From Trileptium ribeirensis (lineage: Eukaryota; Nematoda; Enoplea; Enoplida; Thoracostomopsidae), in contig JASANE010011637.1 in the NCBI GenBank assembly GCA_030248225.1, forward strand, positions 1-64,000: a stretch of 64,000 nt of DNA, in the 5' to 3' direction. Under the pieces are notes generated by a model, which saw nothing but the letters and a program-made list of their open reading frames with translations, was not told the DNA's origin and did no database searches. Both the position numbers and the translations under genes were made by a program. Positions within the stretch are counted from its first letter, which is position 1. Every line of letters starts with the position of its first letter. This document shows positions 33,311 through 46,669 of this stretch, piece after piece.

Positions 33311-36300
33311 AGCGACGTCACACCCCAAGATGAAACGCGTAAGGTTAAATAATACACTAAAGTTTAGAGCTCGACGAAATCTCAAACCTTTCTTCAACAG
33401 ACTATTGTTGCAAGCAATTCAACTTAAAACAAATGCGATTAATTTATCAGGATTTATCAAGATTTGCTAATTGACCAGTCATCTAGTGGTTTTTTACTAT
33501 AAGAAGCATAAAAATCAGATAATTGTATTGATTTTTACAAAAAAATCAACCCGTTTCCGTTTTAAGCCAAAATTTTGAATTTCAAAAAAACGAAAGAGTG
33601 TTGTCAAATATACTGGGTCTCTACTGTTTGAAAGGAAGTCTGCTCTGCCGCAAGACAACGTCACCAATAAATATAAAGTGTCCTGTTAAGATTTAAAATG
33701 ACCCTATTGAAGCGCATAAAAAACTTGGTTTAAAAAATGAAGGCCACAGGGCAGATACGGACCCGCATTGGCACAAAGCGGTGGTTTCTGTGTTAGTATT
33801 ATTCTAAAGCAGTAATCACAAATGGGAAAACAGTGTTGTTTCCTAGACCTAGGTATTCATAAAATTTTTATCGATAGGATATAGAGAACATAGTTTTAAT
33901 TCCACTTCACTCATTAAAATGAGCAAATTACAGCGAGGCATGTCGTGTTTTGGAAAATTCTCTAATAAAAAATGAAATAACAGAATGAATAAAGAACCGC
34001 GTGTTAGCTGTATTCGGTGTTTTACATTTAACTCCACGTGCTAGCTTAGACCTCAAAATGTAATGCTTTTTACAGAGTCTCTATCATGTGGACACTTGAA
34101 CAAAACAGCTGCAGTAGACTCGCTTTGTTGAATTTAAATTAGATCACATAGCTAGGAAAACAAGGTTAAAAAGATTTAAACAATGTTTTAACACATCCGA
34201 AATATTCAACAGTTAATTGTAGAATTTGAACAGACTTATGGGCAAATACATTTTTGTTGCACAAACTATGTTTCCTCGATATTTAGATTTTATTTTCTGT
34301 ACTGAGTTAGTAAAATTTAGGTGCGTATATTTGGGCTACTCCTCTGTTCAGTCAGTTGACGATTTCAAAATCTAGATAGAATATATCTACATTTTCTCTT
34401 GTGTCTTTATGCTGTCTCCACAATGCTGTATCCACATTTACTGCAGCAGGAGATTAATTTTTGTTTGCGGTCATTAGTTTACGAATTACTATTGCAATTT
34501 ATTGTTCATCTTCAATTACATCGCATCCATAGATCGAGTGTCTAAAGTCATTAGATCACAGTGGTAAGTATTTGACACTTAAGCAAAATCTTGCAAAATC
34601 TGTTCTCAAAAATCTTAATATTATATTAGACTTCATACAAGTACCTGAACATAACCACGTATATATTATGATTGCGATTATTAATTACGGTTTTAGTATT
34701 TTATTTTTATATAATGTTCGAGTGTGTATACATATACTGCTCAGGTAAGGAAAAGCGTTGTGTTTGCGCTGCTCTAATCATTTCCGACTTAAATTTTGGT
34801 AAATTTTGACTTGGATAGAGACTTTTTAATTTTTTGGTCGCTTAAGATCCCTACTTCAGGATTTATGTTGTAACCCCTGTCAGAGATATGAGATCGAAAA
34901 ATAGGCACCGCGATACTCCAATTGTGAGATAAAACTTTTTTGTTATGAATTTTGTGAATCTAGCGGGTTTCGATCTATGAGCCAAAGTTTAAAAAATACC
35001 GCAGAAATGTTAAATTTTTAAAAATGTGACAACGTAATTTTTTTTACTTGTTGGGGGTACACGAATCGCTTATACTAGTATTTAATCCATTAAACACGTT
35101 AGTTCTATTGTTACAAACATCGGTATAATTTTAACCATACGCTGCATTTCTTTACTGGTCGAGCTTCATTTCTTTACAGTTCGATCTACAAGTCAGTCTC
35201 CTGATTGCTGGAGAAAATCCTCGCCGTGGAAAAATAATCAAGCTGCCACAACACTCAATAAACCGAATCTGCTGCGATGGTACGATATGTACGATATGAT
35301 CATGCAAGCACTAGGGATTACAACTTAAAAAAGTGATTTTAAGGTTTTTAAGCGATTTTTAGTTCTTCAAAGCTTCTTTAATTTTATAGGACAAATCTTT
35401 CAACTGGAAGCGTCAATTTGTTCTTGAAAACAAAAACCGAACGCTGAAACATACTAAAACAAAACAGGTATTTCACTCGATTTAAAATCTGAAAATTGAA
35501 GGTAAATGGTCAATTTTCCACGGTATTTTCCACAAAGAAGAGTTAAAAATTCTGACACAATCGATTGTATTCATTTAAGCTATTTGCAAAAAATAAGGCT
35601 TCAGTCCTAAACCATAATTGATGCTGATCTAGCTGGTGGTAACATATAAATATCATGGCTTTAAAGAGAAGGAGATGATCGACCTATTTATTGAAACCTG
35701 CTAAAATATCGTAAAAACGACACAAAGTATTTGCTACACATTGGAATTTTTCAATATGGCTAGACGAATTATGGATAAAAATAGCAACACAAATAATCTT
35801 ACTTCAAGAAAACCAGAAACCCGTAAGATAACAAAAAAGTCTGTTTTAAATAAAACTAAAATCTAAACTTTCGAGCTTTACGAAAACTGGAAAACGATTG
35901 CGAATATGCCTGGATTTACTGTACAAAATCAGATCTGAAGGATTCTAAATGATCAAGACATATAAATTGCGCACTTGCACTTTATATGACTGATGCGAGT
36001 TTAAACTAAAAGACTGTTAAAAATGAAAAACAAAAGCATTTTCAAAACGTGACTGAAAACCGCTATTGGTGCGAGGTAAGTTTTTCCGCTAGTTAAAATT
36101 TCTGTTTTATTGTTTGAACGCCATATTTATAAGAGATATCACTTAAATTCTTTTTGCATTAGATTCGCCTTATCGTGTTTGGTCAGAATCATTTTTAATA
36201 ATATCATAACGAATCATATTGCAAAATTCATCACTTAAGACGTTTTTGCTCTATACCATCGATATATATAAAACTTATGCATATTAATACCTATTACTGA

Positions 36301-38503
36301 GGGGAAGTTTTTGCTGAACAAAGCCCATGCTATTCAGAATCGGTTTTGAAACTGCCAGTTTCGCCGCTATTATCATTCGCCACACTGCAACTTGAATATG
36401 CATTGTAAAAAATTTTATGTACGAAGGATGTACGACTGTAAAATGCGAGTTCTGAATTTCGCTTACTATAGCCTAGTTAGGTGTTTGACAATACGTTTAC
36501 ACTAGTAAAAAATCCGCGAACACTGCATATAACAAGTGATTTGATGAATACTCACAAACATGTAAAGTAGGATATGAACATTGTACGAATTAACATTCCG
36601 GTTTCGCTAAACTGTTGCTAACGGTGGCACAATTGAGAACGATAATTTTCGCCTGATTCAGTTAATAATCTTGACAGAAGACTATCTCGGTGTACATACG
36701 TGAAATTTTACTCTCGCACAAAGATTTTAGGAAGCCATCACATAGATTGCTTCAAACTATATTTTACAATGAAGTGTTGCTTCGCAGCTGCCACAAAAGG
36801 TTTTTTAATATTAATTATTAATACCAGAAAACAGGCAAAAACAAGGCTCGAAAATACGTCTTTTAAAATCCTGGTGAGTGCTAAATTTATGCAAACCAGA
36901 ACGTTAATTTAAGTGTTTTGGCGTACGTTTTATACTATTTGTTCTGACCAAAGAGTTTAAAGCAGAACACAATTCTAAGATAGTTTGCGTCAAGAAATGA
37001 CGGAAAAGCGCCAAACGCTTTGCCTAAAAATTTACTATTTTGATAAAAACAAAAATTGCAGAAGCATGAGTACCATTTAGCAGTCTTAATCATAGACGTA
37101 AAAGTAGCAACAAACAAATCTCGAAACGCTTATGTTGCCTACAACTTTGGTAGTGGCAGTCATCGAACTTTAGTATATTGCTGCGTGATATTGCAATACA
37201 ATAAGTGTGTATAATACAGAATCATATGCCAAACCGTGATTCGTAAAAGTGTTCACATAGTTTACAAACCTAGCTTTTTCGGTGAATTGTGCATACTAAT
37301 TTTTAAGAAGAATAAAATTAACATGACATTATTCGCTGAACAACTTGTCTATTCACAGAATATTTGTATCAAATCAATTTCGTAACCTTCAATAACACAT
37401 TTCTTTTATCAGACATCAAGCACCAACCGCCTCGCCGTAACATCTCTTTGTCACCTTTATAAGTGCAAAAACTGATAATGAATTAAATAGAATTAAAAAC
37501 CAAGATGTTTCAGTGTGGGCGCAACGTAACCTGACTACATGAGTGAGAAAGAAATCATAACTCAAACTTAAGACCTTTTGGTTGACTAATCCGATAAAGA
37601 CAACAGGATATGAGCGCCTCAGTCGGCGACTTCCATAGTCCTTTAAAAATTTAACTTTAAAATCTTGAAGCAATGTTAAATCACAAAGGAAAAGCAAAAA
37701 CCAACCTCAGATAGCTTTATATCCAATTATGTAATAAAATTGCCAATAAAAAAATCAGATTCTCAGAACGTAACGCCTATGTAATAAAATATTCAATGTA
37801 TAAACCGCCACAAAATATGAATTCGAAACGAATAGAAATTGATTTGAACCGTCGGCATTAACACTTTTAGCTTAAACATAGACAAAAGTTGTAAGACTCA
37901 ACTAGAGAACTGTCATGTCCTAGCGGCAAAAGAGTACATTGTATTATCTTCTTTTCAATAAAGCTGTAGATTTGATGCAAAAATTGAGTATTTTCTCGAG
38001 GTTTGTGCACTAAAAGACCCAACAGAAGTTGGTAATACTGCTTTGCTTGGGCAAAATCAGGAGCGCTGAACTATAGGGCAGGGAGCTGTCAGGCGCTGTC
38101 TGCGGGATTTTCAAGAGTGAGTGTTCGCTTACCCTGTAGTTCCTTCACGTTTTGGAAGAAAATTCCCTTCTAAGCAAGTTTCCTGACTTAACGATTGACA
38201 CAGCACTCATTGCCTAACTTTGTTTGCAAAATAGATTTTGAGCAAAATGACAAATCTTAAAAAATTTCATCGTTCTAGTTATGTAACTGGGAATTGACCT
38301 CTTGGTGTTAACATGCATTTTGGGCGTGGACTAATAAAGCACAGGTACAGTTGCCACTCCCAAGCCCCCCACACCCCAAAAAAATGATCGTTCCCGCACC
38401 TATGGGAAAATTTATTCACTCGCATTAGATTTATAAATTTATAACGCTGCCGAGGGTTGTATTTTTAAATTTAACTACAACCTACTAAATATCCATTACT
38501 TAC
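33311..38503. other. Long AT-rich interval upstream of the duplicated blocks
   Basis: No transposon or domain-bearing exon was recognised on either strand. If the DEG/ENaC exon at 38.5 kb continues to the 27.6-kb block, this stretch is intronic. A block near 37945-38035 resembles 27890-27985. A 93-codon minus frame at 37416-37697 is unassigned. Confidence 0.35.
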
Positions 38504-38788
38504 AATTGCAGCAATCTCAGGCACTTTTGCAGCCATTTCGCTTTTGATTGCATTTAAACTGCACACGGTAATCGCTGGAAACGGGAGCGTCTGGCCTTCG
38601 ATATCGTATTTTACAGTTGTTGGATAGGTCATATACAAACGGTACATTCGACGCGTTTCAAAGATCACCAGGGACATCAGGATGACGAACAGAATGGGCC
38701 AAAACATTCGCTTTGGCCACGGATGGCGTTTGTTGAAAGCTAATACTATTCCGTGAACCGATGTTTCACGAAACGAGAATATTTCCAT
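38504..38788 (-). CDS. DEG/ENaC-family sodium channel, first coding exon
   Basis: ATG at 38788 opens 95 codons with the N-terminal hallmarks of degenerin/epithelial sodium channels: the cytoplasmic gating His-Gly (VHG, residues 11-13), one transmembrane helix (about residues 29-45, FWPILFVILMSLVIFE), then the conserved FPAITVCSLN (residues 70-79) that starts the extracellular domain. These channels are trimeric, usually amiloride-sensitive Na+ channels gated by ligand, acid or force. The exon ends ATT|GTAAGT in phase 0. The rest of the channel (Cys-rich ectodomain, second helix) is not recognised in the window, apart from the possible 27.6-kb exon. The gene is either very intron-rich or truncated. 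Confidence 0.85.
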
Positions 38789-41700
38789 GTTTAGAATGTG
38801 TTCGTATTATTAATTATATAAATGCTAAATAATCCCTGTGTTGCCAACACGGCCTAAACACCCAGAGCAGGCACTAGTGCGCTTTAAATATCAATCATTG
38901 GTTAGACATGCCTAATTTGGGGCTATAATTTTGTTCATAATATTTAAGTGAGGCAAAGTAAATAGATCTGAAGTAACCACAGTTTGTCATCGACTTATTA
39001 GCGTTTAGTAACCACTAGTGAAGCCATAAAAACCGTGATTTCTTTAAGTTACATGTTAAATAATGGTACTTAAACTTTGTTGCGTGTATTGTGAAAACTA
39101 TTATAAACTACTGTATGTGAAAACATACACTGCAAAATTATGATCAACGTCAGATATTTAGGAAAATCTGTTGTTAAAAACCTTTTCATGAGTTAAAGTA
39201 AGACCTAAGTTGTTTTTGCCTATCGTTTATTCAGATTTAAAAGTGGTGTGAAGTGAATCCGTACAGTCATAGTTTGCAACACAGTTTTTCATTTGTTTTT
39301 TGGTTAAGCAGTTATATGCTATAGGAGTTTTCAATAGTACAATGGTCGCTAAAGCATTGTTGTAATGGTTTGGAGTACAGCAACAATTTCTTTTGTAAAT
39401 TTCCTTACAGTCAACGCCAAAGAGAGTATAGTTGGCGCACGCGCATCTCCGTGAACGGCGGTATTAAAGTGAAACAGCGCTAAATAGTGGACCATTACGA
39501 TAATGGCTGAATATTGGATCTAGCTGGGTGGGAAAACGTTCGAAAATATAAGAAAAAGCGTACAGCAGACGCGCCATTTTTTACACAATTAAAGATTATT
39601 CCAGTCCATATAAACATCAGGGCATATAACATAACACGCAAATGAACTAACAAGTTTACTGCTAAGTATGTAAATTAAACGTAAAATATCAAGAAGAATA
39701 CGTAAAAAAACTAGATGCTGCGCTGAAACCGTTGGGTTGTTACCATTAATCTAATTTTCTTCAATAAGATTACTTTAATACTTTTATGCGAACGGCAACA
39801 AAACTGTCGGGTAGCATTAATGATGTCACCCTGCATCATATAGCTAGCGTAGTGTAACTGTCAACATATGACCCAAATGGCATTTGCATTCTGTGATAAC
39901 ATAACGGGTCTTTTAGACTATTTAGATTTTAGACTGCCCAGAAATTGTTAGTTTTAAAGAATCAGCAGCTGAACTCAGCTCGCCGAGACTGTTACAAATC
40001 GCCATTAGAACTAATGACAAAGTTTTTCCGATTTTTATATTCCATTGTTTGAGCTTTATCGAATCGTGTCAAAATCAGCTGAATTCTTGAGTTAACAGGT
40101 TAGAGTGGAATTAGCATTTTGCATAAATTGTTGTAGCTGCGTACCACATGAAAAATTGGAATTAGCACTTGAAAGAACTGGTAAAGAACAATTGAACACA
40201 GGAAAGAATAACTTTGGCATAATTCAATTCAGTTCGTCAATGCGGTTTATGCGTGTATTTTTCGGAATCAATATCTACTATTACCTAGCGTAAACCCATC
40301 GGTACTAAAGCTCATAATCTGTCCAAATATCTCATGCACTTTGAAAAATAAAGTCAGAATAAATTCAAACATTTATCTCTGGCTAACTGAAGACAATGTA
40401 AAAGGGGCGGTCGAATCAGGTCGCTAAAACTAAGGCGTTTATGAATAGATAAAGACTATATATTGACACGAACGCTGCGTCAAACATGTTTCCAGAAAAC
40501 AAGGAACAATTGAATAGAAGAGGAATTCCAAAAATATATCCGCGTAAAACATGTTGGCTGGCGAAACTTAGTTTTTCGGCATCTGCGAACTCTTAGACCG
40601 ATGCGCAATGCACTGCAACCCCAACACATTCAAACAGCGCCCGTTATGAAAATATAGAATATGAATTGTTCACAAAATATAGCTATTTTAGAAAAGAACA
40701 ACCGTTATTGTGCAAAGAAACCTCGCAAGCTGGACCTGTCAACCCTCTACGACTAATCACACAACAAACTAAAATCACAATTGCTTAACCTTTCAAATAA
40801 ATTATGTCATTGTTGTAATATAACATTTAAATGAGCGATTTATCTGACTGATTTGTGTAATCGCTGAATAATTGTGGAAATCGCAAAGGTAAAATCAAAT
40901 GTAGCAGAAATATTTTTAGCGCATTGTGGTCACGTTTCTACAGTTTATATTGCAGCAAAGGTTTTAAACTTACATATGTGTACATCGACGCATGTTTGTG
41001 CTCAAATATACCATGACATTAAATATAATAATATATCATCAATTATAGTTGCTAAGAGACTAGTAAATGCTGTTATGAATGGTGTCCCAACATCAAGGAC
41101 AACTTCTCTAAAATACTTTTACAACACATGCTCATACGCGGAATGGTGGGAATACCCATTTGAGGCTGGCACCAAGCTAGGGTTAGGGGGACACCGATCT
41201 GCATGGAACGTAGTCCACCACCCCTGCCAAAAGCGCGTGGAAAATTTGGCACAAATAATCAAAAATTTGTAAAAATTGGTAAAAAGATGGGGAAATAGGC
41301 ACAACCGGGAAAATTAACCAAAATAAAAAAATTTCGAATACCAAAATGTTCGAAAATTTATTTCCGACGACAACTTACCTTCTACCGACCGGCTGATCCC
41401 CATCGGGAGGGCAAAACATGCCCTGCTCCAAAGAACTCCTATCACCCTGGGACCTCGGATCTCGGACATGTATGACTTACATTGTGATTACATATCTCGT
41501 TTAACCGTACATAAAATAAGAACATATATCGCTTAACCGTAAAAAATAAAATTTGATATTTTAGATGCAAAATGGTATGGCAACTAAATTTATTGCAATT
41601 AGTTAAACTGGTTTCGAACCTCAAAACGGATCAGCGATTTGTTGAAAATGAATTTATCGATGCGGAATGATATTATGTATAATGTTGAATCCGCCAACTG

Positions 41701-42770
41701 ATAATGTGATTTTAATTATGGGACGACAAGCAGCATGCCACCAAAATGTGAGATTGTTCAAACTCAAATAACAACCAAGCATCATAGCAACCAAAACCGG
41801 TTGCTGTCAATCGATAGTAGTGGGTAGTAGTAGGTAGCATAATAGTGTAAACAATATGTCAAATAAAATTAAAATAGGAAACTATACAGACAACACCTTT
41901 CTTCGAATTTAGAAATGAGGCCCACAGACAGAGAATAGGCGTGTCAGTATTCGTCAAAACACATTCGTGTTGGCATATTTATAACATAAAAAGACTTAGC
42001 CACCACGAAATATTTTAACGACTGCAATTTATCGTGTGACAAATTTTTAATAATTAAATTGTAGCGATCACAGCGGGAAGACCTCGAAATATTTGTATGA
42101 AATATTACTGGACTATCTCTGCACTTATAAAGTTCATAAGCTTAATCAGCTTTATATTATAATTTTCTGGGAAGCATTGTGTAGCCTACCTGGTCCTAGG
42201 GTGTTTAGTCCCACCGTAGATTACACACGAATTAACAGTTGGTTACTACAATATTCCCAATGCTAGCACCACGGACTATTTATTTTACGAGCCTATTCCT
42301 AAGGCCTTAATGTGTCACCACTTATATCGGATATAGTTTATTTCTCACACTACAACAAATTACAAATGCTTCACACTTTAAACAAATAAACGGCTGAACC
42401 GTACTCACCTTGATCGCACAGCTTCTGAGGCCGACTGAGGTCCTGATCTAACCGCGCAACCGCTTAAATACCCGAGCTATAAGTCTACTCCAAATTTTCT
42501 CCTTATTGATTTCTCTATGCCATCGAAATTACATAATAAGTTTTCCAAGTTTTACTCAGGCGCCACTCCCCAAAAATTCTCTCTTAAACCTAAGTGAATT
42601 TTAGTCGTTAGAGAATGAGTTTTTATTAATTTCCCCAGATTCTTAAGTATAACCAAAATTTAAGATTTTATCCGAAAATCCAGCATATACACATACACAT
42701 ATCCGCTAATGTAGGCCTAATGCATAAGGTACCCTACCCTTACACTCAAATTCGATATATTTAAATTCTA
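38789..42770. other. Non-coding interval upstream of the DEG/ENaC exon
   Basis: Contains the presumed promoter side of the minus-strand channel gene. A 132-codon plus frame at 40874-41272 begins at a non-ATG codon and has no recognisable domain. A short GC-richer patch near 41380-41460 may be a repeat fragment. Nothing else supportable. Confidence 0.35.
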
Positions 42771-43209
42771 TGCCTTCGGCTTACATAAAACTCTTGTAAA
42801 TTTGTGCCTCCTGTAAAACTCTCTCGAAATTAGCTAAGTCTTAAAATTTCTCCTGCACCCTGTACAAAAATTCCAGCACAGACTAAATAAATTAAATGCA
42901 CATACAGACACAAACGCATGTACACAAGATTCTGCCAACATATAAATTCATAAACATACTAATGCATAATCACACATCTTGTATTAATAGATACACGAAC
43001 AATACACATACATTTGCAACACATTTACAATCAACAACTATAGCGCATGGTTAACACTAAATACATGGGACAAGCAGTAAACAACAAACGTTTATACAAC
43101 AGCCAGTGATGCAGGGTGCCTTTAGAAAACTGCAACTATAGCTGCAGGCGGGTTGAGGTTTAAGTAAAGGCCTTTTATGGTATAGAGTAGATAGGTACGC
43201 ACTGTTACA
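42771..43209 (-). repeat. 3' LTR of the minus-strand retroelement
   Basis: Direct repeat partner of 46235-46669, differing by scattered substitutions and small indels, which suggests a moderately old insertion. In plus orientation it ends GGTACGCACTGTTACA. Confidence 0.8.
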
Positions 43210-45065
43210 TTACCCCTCTTCGGCATAAAAATTTGTCCCCAAATTTTCTTTAATTTTCACATAAACACGGTGCAAAATCGCTCGACATGGCACCGTATTG
43301 TATCAACAACTGTTCTATTCATATAGCACATTTGATATTTATGTGTTTTAATTCCATTCAACGTCTTATCACGGAAAGAATATTATATGTTCAGTCATCA
43401 AACGTATCAGGGTCTGGAAAGATAATATGATCCAACCATATAGTCCAATAGACACCTTTTCGAATATAGCACCACGATATACCAAGACACACCATAATCA
43501 CGAAAACCGCCAGCTTACGGACGCAATGTTCTACCACCATCAGTCATAGTACACAGTCATTTACGCAACCCCGGAATATCAAGAATTTCATTTTATATAT
43601 AACGTTATTGACCGCGACCAATCTGCCCACACAACGACTAGTTCATTTTAATAAACATTGTCACCCCGAGTGAACCAACGATTGACATTGAACGGCAAAC
43701 AATTTTGTTCGTCCGGGTTGACACATGATGAAGGGTTGTAGCGCAGAATTGTATAGAGACTATAACACATTCATAAGTCATTATAGGTTGCGGCTATTCT
43801 AAATTCCGAGCGCTGACGTTATACATTGCGTCACAGTAGTCAAATATCCATTATGCATACACAAATTTTTAGTATTTTCAAACACACAAACTTATACATA
43901 TTTTAGTAACACTTCTCCTAAACAATGTCAAATCAAATATCAAAGCACATTATTCTCATTATATCACCGAGAAGCTGTCATTACGAAGATACGTCAGATC
44001 TGTAATTGGTGGATTGGAGTTTGAATTTGGGTTAAATTTGAAAGTGAGTCTGATATTTGAATTTAACCAGCTCGTATATCAATACCTTGGTCGCGCTGTA
44101 ATATATTCATGTACGCGCACAAGTTTTCACAAAATTCAACAAAATTTAGACACATTACATAGTTTTTCTACATGGTTTTTTTAAATAAATACTTACAACT
44201 TTAGACATTTTCATTTTTTAGTTTTAGGAACAGGCTAGGTATCATGTTCCAAAGTTAACAAGTTTTTTCTTGCTAACGAAGTAAACTAAGCTGAACGCCG
44301 AATAAGGAAGAAATGGTTCACCCCATGCAATTTGAATTTGAGTTTTTTTCGTGGTCTTCTAGTCACAAAGTACAATAATCACACCCCTGTATGTTGCTGA
44401 ATGATATTTCATAACCAGTGGTGCTATAAAATGCGAAAAATTGTGCTACACGGTGCAAGTACTGCCTATTTCATTAAAATTATACAGCCAGATTCGAAGT
44501 AAATAATATAGCTTAATGTATTAGGAGACAAGTCTTGCTGACATACTATGCAATAGTGGTTAATTGTCAGTGTAATTTTATTAGTTCTTCTTAAACGTAG
44601 GTAAAGTTCTAAAACAGTTGTTTATTTCTTCTTATACCGCATGCATACGTTATATCTTTCACATCTACACAAAATATCATACACAAGGAGATACACACGC
44701 TAAAACTTTAAATATTAGGTTGATATACATACGTTTGAGCAACAATATTTTGCTGTTGTTTCTTTTTGTAAAGACATTTGCCGCTGTAATTCTACAGTCA
44801 TCATATTTTTTGTATTTATTTACATTCACAATAGTTCTGCAGGATATACAAATGCATGGCAATAACAAATCAAGACAAAACAAGCTGAAGCAACTTCTTA
44901 CTAGCTGGTGTGCGAAATAAAACAATATACGCATCTTGTGTTTTTCAGCAGTTGTATATTTATTTTTGTACATATACATTACATGCACTTATAAATCAAA
45001 GCATAAGTTCACCAGCGCATATGCACATATACTTTTATACACTATTTATCCTGGCTAGATTATAT

Positions 45066-45776
45066 CGGGTCCCCGGAGACATAATACCCCTCCGAGCCCG
45101 GTATTTTTCTCGCAAAGGGACATAAATAGCCGAGTGATAATTAGGGTACCTGTAGCATAATAAAAATCAGGACTAGCAACTAACACCCTACAGAGTGCTA
45201 AACATAAGAGGACCATTTGCCGTTTTTTGTACTAAACGTTTTTGCTAAACATAAATACATTGGCGGATATAGAATGCTCACAGCAGCCTCTGTTCAATAC
45301 ATACACAGCTTCGTTCTGCGATTACCTTCACGATTATTTTGCAAAGCATTTTGTGTTCCATGTTTACTTATCTATTCTTAAAACAATCTATTGTTGCTGC
45401 GATAGAATCTACTACAGATGCATGCCAACAATAAGGAAGAGCAGCAAACTAGTCTACACAATTTTTTTCGTTTACTACCAGGGCTAACAATTTTATTTAT
45501 ACCGCTAGCGCGAATAGCAGACAGCTCGTAGGGACATAAAATCCCCTGCGGGCTCGTTTTAAAATATAAGCAGTGGCACACAGGGACATTGCACCCCCTG
45601 TGTGTCAATTTTTTTCATAATTTAGCGGCGCATATGGGACTTAAAACCCTCGTATGTCGTCAAGACGAAAACGGACATCACAGCCGCGCGGACAACGGAC
45701 GACCCACAAGGACATAAATTCTCCTTGTGGGTCAACCTAGGGAGCCCATATACATAAAAAATAGGGCCGTTGGGTT
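45066..45776. repeat. Hairpin family 1: GGGACATAAA-type loops with different stems
   Basis: At least six hairpins share a GGGACATAAA(A)TCCC-like core but have unrelated stems: 45066-45100 (CGGG...CCCG with CGGAG/CTCCG), 45109-45134 (CTCG/CGAG), 45523-45554 (AGCTCGTAGGG paired through two G-T wobbles), 45575-45606 (GGCACACAGGG/CCCTGTGTGTC), 45628-45659 (CATA..GGG/CCC..TATG), and 45701-45733 with a perfect 12-bp stem GACCCACAAGGA/TCCTTGTGGGTC. A looser member lies at 45734-45776. All are inside the LTR element. Confidence 0.8.
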
Positions 45777-45997
45777 TGTGTTCTAGGAATAAGTAAAAAT
45801 ATTGCAACTTCCTTGAGTTGAGTTTTAATATGAGATAGAAAATTTCACACGATAGTGCAAAGGCACAAAACACCAAATCTGCACACACAAATGTGATGGA
45901 TAAAACGACACATTTAGGGTTCACTTGAGGAAAATCAATTTTTGACCATTTTTACACGGGATTACACCCCTGAGGAACATATGTACTGAAACAAAGT

Positions 45998-46180
45998 CGA
46001 ACTGGATGGCAACTAAACCGGAGCCCAGTTCGCAAACCATTTATTGATAAAGTACACATATTTAAAATAGGTAGGTACAGGGCTTGGGAACCTATCGAAA
46101 ATATTACTATTTTTTCACCCTTGAGCACAAGATGCATTGCATACACGCGGCTAGATGGCCCCTAAACCGGAGCCTAGCCG
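45998..46180. repeat. Hairpin family 2: two hairpins with the same 19-nt loop
   Basis: 45998-46032 pairs CGAACTGG with CCAGTTCG; 46148-46180 pairs CGGCTAG with CTAGCCG. The loops are ATGGCAACTAAACCGGAGC and ATGGCCCCTAAACCGGAGC, identical at 17 of 19 positions, while the stems are unrelated. Both lie just inside the 5' LTR as read on the minus strand. Confidence 0.88.
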
Positions 46181-46234
46181 AAGACAGACGGTAATTATGT
46201 GCTAAAGAACACATATCTAAAGTACATTGAGCAG

Positions 46235-46669
46235 TGCCTTAGGCTTACATAAAACTCCTTTAAATTTGTGTCTCCTGTAAAACTCTCTCGAAATTAGCTA
46301 AGTCTTAAAAGTTCACCTGCACCCTGTACAAAAATTCCAGCACAGGCTAAATACATTAAATGCACATACAGGGACAAACACATGTACACAAGATTCTGCC
46401 AACATATAAATTCATAAACATACTAATACATAATCACACATCTTGTATAAATAGATACACGTACAATACACATACCTTTCCAGCACATTTACAATCAACA
46501 ACTATAGCACATAGTAAACACTATATGGGTCAAGCAGTAAACAACAAACGTTTATACAACAGCCAGTGATGCAGGGTGCCTTTAGAAAATTGCAACTATA
46601 GCTGCAGGCGGGTTGAGGTTTCAGTAAAGGCCCTTTAGGGTATAGAGTAGATAGGTACGCACCGTTACA
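46235..46669 (-). repeat. 5' LTR of the minus-strand retroelement
   Basis: Minus-strand start TGTAACGGTGCGTACC, end CCTAAGGCA. Matches 42771-43209 along its length. The DNA following it on the minus strand (CTGCTCAATGTAC) does not resemble a common tRNA primer-binding site. Confidence 0.8.

Larger units (their letters stand above)
42771..46669 (-). mobile_element. LTR retroelement without recognisable pol
   Basis: Two direct repeats of about 435-439 bp bound a 3.0-kb interior. Read on the minus strand each repeat starts TGTAAC and ends GGCA, satisfying TG...CA. A purine-rich tract (GAAGAGGGGTAA) lies directly before the lower-coordinate repeat, which sets the orientation. No protease, reverse transcriptase or integrase motif was recognised in the interior, so the element looks non-autonomous. 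No convincing primer-binding site or target duplication was seen (flanks TTCTA versus ATTGC). The interior carries an unusual group of hairpins. Confidence 0.7.

Noticed and set aside
40874..41272. 132-codon plus-strand frame as a gene
   Set aside because: Begins at a non-ATG codon, and no family or exon signals were seen.
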